20,048 bases of DNA from Mageeibacillus sp. UBA3708 (lineage in GTDB: Bacteria > Bacillota > Clostridia > Saccharofermentanales > Saccharofermentanaceae). Made by a program: the position numbers and the translations under genes. Positions within the stretch are counted from its first letter, which is position 1; each line of letters begins with the position of its first letter. The notes under the pieces are model-generated. The model ran no database searches. It was not told where the DNA came from and saw only the letters and a list, made by a program, of their open reading frames with translations. Of the stretch, positions 15,082 through 20,048 are shown piece after piece. Location: positions 1 through 20,048 of the forward strand of contig DFIB01000157.1 in assembly GCA_002371375.1 (NCBI GenBank). The letters are read 5' to 3'.

Positions 15082-15819
15082 CTAATCTCTTGTTATGTAA
15101 GGATCCACACCTTCTATTACTTTGGAAGCAAATTCATCTGCGGAAGATGCACACATCAGATCAAGTCCGTCAAGGTACTGTCTGATGTAATTCCTGAATG
15201 TATCATGCACGTAGTCTTTCTTCTCTGCATAACCTTCATTGTCACCTTCGAGAATAAAAAGCCACCTGAGTTCTCCGCTCTTGTTGACCTTCATGAGGCG
15301 CACCCATATCTTATTAACGGAAGGTTCAACTTTGAGAAATTCAGCCAGCATTCCGTGAAGCTTTGCCGGATAGTGATCGGGCTCTCCCACCTTGGCAGTA
15401 TCATCGCCGCCGTGCATCGTATCAGCGATCATTGACAGCATGTCCTTACCGAAAATAACCTCCTCAAATCCGGGGTTTATGACAAATCCTTCAACAGCTG
15501 CATTGCCCAGGCAAACCTCTATGAGTTCCTCGAATTTTGAAGTAACTCCGTACATCGGTTCACCGCCGCATTTGATCTTATAACTCTTTGTATCCGCAAA
15601 GACGACCATATACTGTTTGCCCTGTGAATTGTTCATACCCTGGATGCAGGCTTTGCCGTCATCCGATATGCTTAACGGAACAATAAAAGTTGACACGGCC
15701 GCTTCCTTGAGCAATTCCACCATGTTCTCCTCGGACGGATCCTGGCGGACATCGTTCATCAGTGCGTTAAGTCTTTTGTTGTCTATTGTCTCCTGAAGAA
15801 TGTATTTACTCTTATCCAT
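15082..15819 (-). CDS. SseB family protein
   Basis: This 245-residue soluble protein resembles the enhanced-serine-sensitivity SseB family. The N-terminal part (about 30-130) shows the pattern FIVPLSISDDG followed by YMVVFADTKSY and a hydrophobic GFVINPGFEEVIF strand, as in SseB N-domains. The C-terminal part (about 155-240) starts with LKVEPSVNKIWVRLMKVNKSG and fits the SseB C-terminal domain. The family's biochemical function is unknown; the name comes from an E. coli serine-sensitivity phenotype. GGAG lies 9 nt upstream of the ATG. It is 15 bp downstream of the AEC transporter gene and 14 bp upstream of an unknown membrane-anchored protein, and so is part of the long malQ-prfA unit. Confidence in the family is good; no role can be assigned. 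Confidence 0.8.
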   Translation of the reverse strand: MDKSKYILQETIDNKRLNALMNDVRQDPSEENMVELLKEAAVSTFIVPLSISDDGKACIQGMNNSQGKQYMVVFADTKSYKIKCGGEPMYGVTSKFEELIEVCLGNAAVEGFVINPGFEEVIFGKDMLSMIADTMHGGDDTAKVGEPDHYPAKLHGMLAEFLKVEPSVNKIWVRLMKVNKSGELRWLFILEGDNEGYAEKKDYVHDTFRNYIRQYLDGLDLMCASSADEFASKVIEGVDPYITRD

Positions 15820-15834
15820 CTCAAATCACTCCGG

Positions 15835-16761
15835 TCAGAAAAATCTATGGCACAGATATACGAAGACCGGCAGAGTTATCATCATGAAGACAAATGACAT
15901 AATGATAGTTCTTGCCGCGAATTTGGGCGCCCTGTTCTCTTTCTCTGCTACAAGCACATTGATAACACCGCAGGGCAGAGCTGTCATGAGTATGATTACC
16001 GAGGCTGTCTGCTGTGATATCGGAATGATCTTACCGATCGAGAAAACAAACAAGAACATTACGGCAGGAATTACGACAAGCCTCAGCAAAGACACGACAA
16101 ATGCCTTGCCGTCCACAAAAAATTTCTTCAGATCGACAGTAGTAAGGATCGACCCCATAACCATCATCGACAGAGGTATCATCATGTTGCCGACGAGATT
16201 GACCGTATCGGTAATAAACGCCGGGACCCTCCAGGGGATAATGAACAGGATTACAGCAATGACTGAAGATGCAGTTACGGGATTAAGGAATAATTCGCTG
16301 ATCTTGAACCTCTTGCCGGACAGTATGTGAATTCCGAATGTGTAGAAGAATATGTTGAACAGGATGTTATAGACGGCGGCCAGAAGGAGTCCGGACTCTC
16401 CGAATAACGAATCCATTATAGGCAGTCCCAGGAATCCCGTATTGGCAAAGACGATCGTCGATATCATTACCCTCGCTTCATCATTGGATACCCTCGTCTT
16501 GCGCATTATTATCCTCATGATGAGGAGCGTGACGCAGTAATAAAGAGTCGAAGCTATGGCAACTGCGATAAGACCATTGAACAGTTCTTCCGAATACCGG
16601 TACTGGCTTGATGCGATTATTGAGAAAGGCAATACTGCCTGAAGCAGTATCTCCGTAAGTGTCTTCTCCGAACGCTCGTTGATTACCCTGTTCTTGCGGA
16701 GTATGAATCCGAGCGCCATGCAAATGACCAATTGAAAAAGTGCCGTATATATATCCTTCAT
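15835..16761 (-). CDS. AEC family permease (auxin efflux carrier-type)
   Basis: This 308-residue membrane protein has about ten hydrophobic segments in two sets of five, the layout of the AEC/Membrane_trans (PF03547) family. The first half includes VFANTGFLGLPIMDSLFGE (about 104-122), the conserved N-x-G-x-x-G-x-P motif that marks the family. The second half has MIPLSMMVMGSIL (about 192-204) and ALPCGVINVLVAE (about 264-276), the matching segments. Bacterial members move organic acids such as malate or malonate; the substrate here is not evident. The ATG overlaps the stop of glpK (ATGA), implying coupling. The ribosome site is weak and distant, which also suggests re-initiation from glpK. Confidence 0.92.
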   Translation of the reverse strand: MKDIYTALFQLVICMALGFILRKNRVINERSEKTLTEILLQAVLPFSIIASSQYRYSEELFNGLIAVAIASTLYYCVTLLIMRIIMRKTRVSNDEARVMISTIVFANTGFLGLPIMDSLFGESGLLLAAVYNILFNIFFYTFGIHILSGKRFKISELFLNPVTASSVIAVILFIIPWRVPAFITDTVNLVGNMMIPLSMMVMGSILTTVDLKKFFVDGKAFVVSLLRLVVIPAVMFLFVFSIGKIIPISQQTASVIILMTALPCGVINVLVAEKENRAPKFAARTIIMSFVFMMITLPVFVYLCHRFF

Positions 16762-18275
16762 GTCGATAATGCCGTCCTTACCGCTGCTTTATATCCGTTC
16801 ATCTTAGTCGATACTTCATATGCCGACATGTGCGGCTGATAATGCGTCCTGGCTTCATATAATCCGCTTACGGTATCAAGCGAATCATAGAACCCGCAGC
16901 CGAGCCCTGCCATGAGACCTGCGCCCATGGCTGTCATCTCATCAGATCTGGCTCTCGTTATTCCGATCCCCAGAAGATCTGACTGGAACTGCATAAGGAA
17001 ATCGCAGGCACACACGCCTCCGTCAACCTTCATATTCTTTGCCGGTATGGCTGTATCGTCAGTCATCAGATTAACTAATTCCGTCACCTGATATGCGATC
17101 GATTCAACGCTTGCCCTGACTATCTGAGCCCTTCCGGAACCCCTCGTAAGGCCTGTAAGGATCCCCCTCACATCGGCGTTCCAGTAAGGCGCACCGAGGC
17201 CGGTGAAAGCAGGGACGAGATATACTCCGTCAGTGCTGTCTATCGACTTGCAGATCACGTCACAATCGGAGGGCTTGTCGATCATCCTCATCTCATCCTT
17301 GAGCCAGCTTATGACCGATCCGCCCTGAAATACACTTCCTTCCAGTGCATAAAATGTCTCTCCGTTAATCGACCATGCAGCCGATGTCAGAAGGCCGTTC
17401 TTCGAGAACACCGGCTTTGTGCCAACATTCATGAGCGTAAAACACCCCGTGCCGTATGTGGTCTTGCAGTCACCCTCGCTTAGTGCATTCTGTCCGAACA
17501 GTGCCGCCGGCTGGTCGCCTGCAACACCGGTAATATGAACGCCGTTAAGAGTCATCAGGAGCTCGATCTCTTTTTTGTCGAGATCAAATGAGCCCAGTTC
17601 CTCCCTCGTGAATTCAACCTCACCATAATCAGCGCATGAAGGTTTTGGCTGAGCAAGTTTATCTCTCCTGATTCTGAATAATCCCAGAAGATCATCATCG
17701 TAATCGAGCTTATTGATATCGAACATCATTGTCCTCGAACAGTTTGAATAGTCTGATGCAAAACTCTTCCCGTTCGTTAATCTGTATACGAGATATCCGT
17801 CAACGGTCGCAAGGAGCATATCCTCCGTCGACGGCACATTCTCGTGCAGCCACAGCATCTTAGTGGCAGAGAAATAAGGATCGACCTTCAGTCCGGTCTT
17901 GGAGCATATCTCCTGCTCACGCGACTTAATCTCGCCCCGCCTGCAGATCTCTGCGGTTCTTCTGCACTGCCATACAATGGCATTGTAAGGACTCTCCTTC
18001 GTATTCCTGTCGAAAGCGATGGTCGTCTCTCGCTGATTAGTTATCCCGATCCCGTCAATGTCCCTGACCGCGAAAGGATTCTCCGATATCACATTGGCTA
18101 TCGCCTTGAGAACCGAATAGTAAATCTCCCGCGGATCGTGCTCCACGAATCCGGGCTCGGGATAGATCTGTGTGATCGGCACTGAAGTACCGGCCGTAAG
18201 GATTCCCTTACGGTCAAGAAGAAAAGCTTTCGTTGAGGTAGTGCCCTGATCGATGCAAAGAATAAAGCTTCCCAT
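16758..18275 (-). CDS. glpK: Glycerol kinase
   Basis: This 505-residue cytoplasmic FGGY-family enzyme phosphorylates glycerol to glycerol 3-phosphate with ATP. Seen are CIDQGTTSTKAF (7-18, phosphate loop) and the glycerol contacts R82/E83 (NQRETT), W102, Y134 and D254/Q255 (GVAGDQPAALFG). TYGTGCF (273-279) and VDGGVCACDFLMQFQSDLLG (417-436, second FGGY signature) follow. Length is normal. Compared with E. coli GlpK, about ten extra residues lie between Y134 and D254. The YHFYG-type loop carrying the HPr-phosphorylated His of low-GC Gram-positive GlpK is not visible; the region around 210-247 is different. The ATG shares one base with the malQ stop (TAATG). No glycerol facilitator or glycerol-3-phosphate dehydrogenase gene is near. 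Confidence 0.96.
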   Translation of the reverse strand: MGSFILCIDQGTTSTKAFLLDRKGILTAGTSVPITQIYPEPGFVEHDPREIYYSVLKAIANVISENPFAVRDIDGIGITNQRETTIAFDRNTKESPYNAIVWQCRRTAEICRRGEIKSREQEICSKTGLKVDPYFSATKMLWLHENVPSTEDMLLATVDGYLVYRLTNGKSFASDYSNCSRTMMFDINKLDYDDDLLGLFRIRRDKLAQPKPSCADYGEVEFTREELGSFDLDKKEIELLMTLNGVHITGVAGDQPAALFGQNALSEGDCKTTYGTGCFTLMNVGTKPVFSKNGLLTSAAWSINGETFYALEGSVFQGGSVISWLKDEMRMIDKPSDCDVICKSIDSTDGVYLVPAFTGLGAPYWNADVRGILTGLTRGSGRAQIVRASVESIAYQVTELVNLMTDDTAIPAKNMKVDGGVCACDFLMQFQSDLLGIGITRARSDEMTAMGAGLMAGLGCGFYDSLDTVSGLYEARTHYQPHMSAYEVSTKMNGYKAAVRTALST

Positions 18276-19879
18276 TATCTGAAATATACCCTGTTAAGTT
18301 TTGTGTACCAGTCATTGTCGATGCCGTCGAGGTCTTCTTTGGTGAATCTCACACGCCAGTTGCCGTTGGCGGTTCCGGGCGTATTCATCCTTGTGTCGGC
18401 ACCATATCCGAGCATGTCCTGGATAGGTATGATAACAACATCGGCATGACTCATCCAGAGCGTCTTGATGATTGAACGGCAGGACTTGCTGCGCGTTCCT
18501 CCGTCACCCCAGTTGTCGCCTTCAAATCCGCAGTACTCAAGGCAGCAGTTCCTCACCTGCTCTGAGCTGTCCCACAGCCATCCGAGCAGCGTATTGTTAT
18601 CGTGTGTTCCTGTATAGGCAACACAATTCTTTGTAAAGTTATGAGGCATGAATGCGCTGTCATCACCGGGATTGAACGCGAATTCCATTACACGCATTCC
18701 GGGGATGTTGACTTTGCTCATAAATTCAGCCAGGTCAGGTGTCTGTTCACCGAGATCCTCTGCGATAAGACGCGATCTGTCTCCGAAAGTCTCATCTATC
18801 TTCTTGAAGAAATCAAGACCCGGTCCCTGCTTCCACTCGCCCTCTCTGGCGGTCTTCGCATTGGCCTCAATCTCCCAGTATGAAGAGAATGCGCGGAAAT
18901 GGTCGATCCTCAGATAATCGTAGAGCTTATAGCTCTCCTCGATCCTGCTCATCCACCATTTATATCCGTCCTTCCTGTGCTTGTCCCAATCGTAGATGGG
19001 ATTGCCCCACAGCTGTCCGTCAACACTGAAATAATCAGGCGGAACTCCCGCAACCTTGTCAAAGATCAATGCATCCTGCTTGACCTTCCTGACATCTTCG
19101 GCAGCATGTTCACCGCCTTCCTTCTCAGCAGCCTTCACTTTCTTCTCATACTCGGCGATAAGCTTGGCCACTTTCCTGGGATCTGCCATCTTGAACTGCT
19201 CTCTTGCACCCCAGACATCAGCCGAATCCCCCGAGACGTATATAGGCATATCCCCGATGATCGCGATTCCGCAGTTGTTGATCTCCTTCTTGACCTCAGT
19301 CCACTCCGTCAGGAACAGATACTGCACGAAAGCATGATACTTATAATTATCCGTCTGCCTCATCTTATCGACAGCCTCAGGGACGCAGTTCTTCAGGTCC
19401 TCATCAGCCCAGTCCCACCATGCATTCTGATAATTGTCATCTTTGATCGCCTGATATACCGCAACATCATCTGCCCACTTATTCGCCTTCACGAAAGCAT
19501 CAACTTCCTTCATCAGATCAGCCGAAGCCCTCGAGTACGCCTTCCTCAGCAGCTCATCTCTTTGTCCCCTCAGATAATCATAATCAACGCGCCACTTATT
19601 CACATTATATTCGCTTGCAACAACTTCATCCGCCGTAAGAAGCCCCCTCTTCATTAGCCTCCTCGGATCGATGAACAACCAATTCCCGGCGAAAGCCGAG
19701 AAACTCTGGTAAGGTGAATCCCCCATCCCGGGATATGTAAAAGGCAGCACCTGCCAATATCTCATGCCCTGCTTCTGCAGCTGCTTGGCAAAACTGATGG
19801 CCTCCTCTCCAATTACTCCGATACCAAAAGGTCCGGGCAACGATGAAATATGCATCAAAACGCCGCCGCCTCTTCTCAT
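18275..19879 (-). CDS. malQ: 4-alpha-glucanotransferase (amylomaltase)
   Basis: This 534-residue cytoplasmic GH77 enzyme transfers alpha-1,4-glucan segments between maltodextrins and releases glucose. It works in maltose/starch or glycogen use. The three catalytic acids are visible: nucleophile D326 (LRIDHFRAF), acid/base E374 (LIAEDLG) and D427 (TGTHDNNT). The N-terminal GVLMHISSLPGPFGIG (6-21) and SPYQSFSAFAGN (55-66) are family signatures. VAGVPPDYFSVDGQLWGNP lies at 276-294. A charged Lys/Glu/Ala-rich stretch (about 233-270) appears inserted just before this last motif and explains the extra length against about 500 residues for the usual enzyme. The start has GGGAGGA seven nt upstream. 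It is the first gene of a seven-gene unit and shares one base with glpK. Confidence 0.96.
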   Translation of the reverse strand: MRRGGGVLMHISSLPGPFGIGVIGEEAISFAKQLQKQGMRYWQVLPFTYPGMGDSPYQSFSAFAGNWLFIDPRRLMKRGLLTADEVVASEYNVNKWRVDYDYLRGQRDELLRKAYSRASADLMKEVDAFVKANKWADDVAVYQAIKDDNYQNAWWDWADEDLKNCVPEAVDKMRQTDNYKYHAFVQYLFLTEWTEVKKEINNCGIAIIGDMPIYVSGDSADVWGAREQFKMADPRKVAKLIAEYEKKVKAAEKEGGEHAAEDVRKVKQDALIFDKVAGVPPDYFSVDGQLWGNPIYDWDKHRKDGYKWWMSRIEESYKLYDYLRIDHFRAFSSYWEIEANAKTAREGEWKQGPGLDFFKKIDETFGDRSRLIAEDLGEQTPDLAEFMSKVNIPGMRVMEFAFNPGDDSAFMPHNFTKNCVAYTGTHDNNTLLGWLWDSSEQVRNCCLEYCGFEGDNWGDGGTRSKSCRSIIKTLWMSHADVVIIPIQDMLGYGADTRMNTPGTANGNWRVRFTKEDLDGIDNDWYTKLNRVYFR

Positions 19880-19920
19880 TAATACGTCCTCCCAATTATT
19901 ATAATATGGTCAACCTTGGT

Positions 19921-19926
19921 ATTATA
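19921..19926 (-). promoter_or_regulatory. Extended -10 promoter of malQ
   Basis: TATAAT (minus strand, 19921-19926) is preceded by TGT, giving the extended -10 TGTTATAAT, about 35 nt before a good start site for the ATG at 19879. No convincing -35 is seen. A second TATAAT at 19898-19903 is too close to the ribosome binding site (19886-19892). The hexamer overlaps the outer arm of the adjacent palindromic repeat. Confidence 0.45.
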
Positions 19927-20048
19927 ACACACTAGCGAGCAACTTGCTTGCAAGGGTTGCGAGCGCCATGTGTTATATCGGAGCGCAGCGAAGATATAAC
20001 TAGCGAGCAACTTGCTTGCAAGGGTTGCGAGCGCCGTGTGTTATATCG
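19923..20048. repeat. Tandem pair of palindromic intergenic repeats
   Basis: A 50-bp unit occurs at 19931-19980 and again at 19999-20048, with one mismatch (A/G at 19968/20036) and a 68-bp period. Each unit has a core hairpin CTTGCTTGCAAG (19943-19954 in the first copy) extended by GCAA/TTGC. The first copy is bounded by TATAACACA (19923-19931) and TGTGTTATA (19969-19977). The second is enclosed by GATATAAC (19993-20000) and GTTATATC (20040-20047). Between copies, GTTATATC (19972-19979) also pairs with GATATAAC (19993-20000). The array is cut by the window end and may hold more copies. It resembles REP/MITE-like intergenic elements; no transposase is visible. Confidence 0.8.

Noticed and set aside
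18899..19657. 252-codon open frame on the plus strand
   Set aside because: It is a shadow of malQ, with a composition (many Ile, Leu, Pro, Arg) that reflects the reverse complement of a real gene.
19931..20048. CRISPR array
   Set aside because: Only two units with an 18-bp spacer complementary to the repeat are present, the unit is 50 bp, and no cas genes are near; it is a palindromic repeat element.

Overview
The window looks like a chromosomal segment of a Gram-positive anaerobe of the class Clostridia, probably Lachnospiraceae or a relative. This is an inference from three things: several ferredoxin-containing redox enzymes, an ECF-type vitamin transporter S component next to a DUF4430 protein, and a secreted protein with choline/glucan-type cell-wall-binding repeats. 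Genes have strong GGAGG-type ribosome binding sites and are tightly packed. No rRNA, tRNA, CRISPR array, transposase or phage gene was seen. No gene-free stretch exceeds 300 bases; the longest is 6218-6474 (257 bp).

Left end (68-2480, minus strand): a three-gene operon of an aldo/keto reductase with a C-terminal ferredoxin domain, a GNAT acetyltransferase and an EFR1-type flavodoxin-ferredoxin protein. A divergent intergenic region (2481-2668) carries one good promoter for this operon and one for the neighbour. That neighbour (2669-6217, plus strand) is a 1182-residue secreted protein with an acidic linker, repeated Ig-like units, an EF-hand-like loop, leucine-rich repeats and C-terminal cell-wall-binding repeats. 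It ends at a GC-rich hairpin. A nested, concentric palindrome lies between it and the end of metH.

Centre (6475-11474, minus strand): a methionine/one-carbon/B12 operon with its own promoter. In transcription order it contains a membrane-anchored DUF4430 (transcobalamin C-terminal-like) protein, an ECF transporter S component, metF, a free-standing methionine synthase reactivation-domain protein and a metH that lacks that domain. I infer a cobalamin uptake-and-use unit: capture, import, methyl-folate supply, the B12-dependent methyl transfer and its reactivation. This is the most interesting system in the window.

Right (11551-19879, minus strand): a seven-gene apparent transcription unit, malQ-glpK-AEC transporter-sseB-like-unknown membrane-anchored protein-prfA-sua5. 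Genes overlap or are separated by no more than 24 bp. The last gene is a fusion of threonylcarbamoyl-AMP synthase with a low-molecular-weight phosphatase-like domain whose CX5R catalytic loop is degenerate. Upstream of malQ, at the window edge, are two nearly identical 50-bp palindromic repeats with a 68-bp period. An arm of the first appears to form the extended -10 element of the malQ promoter.
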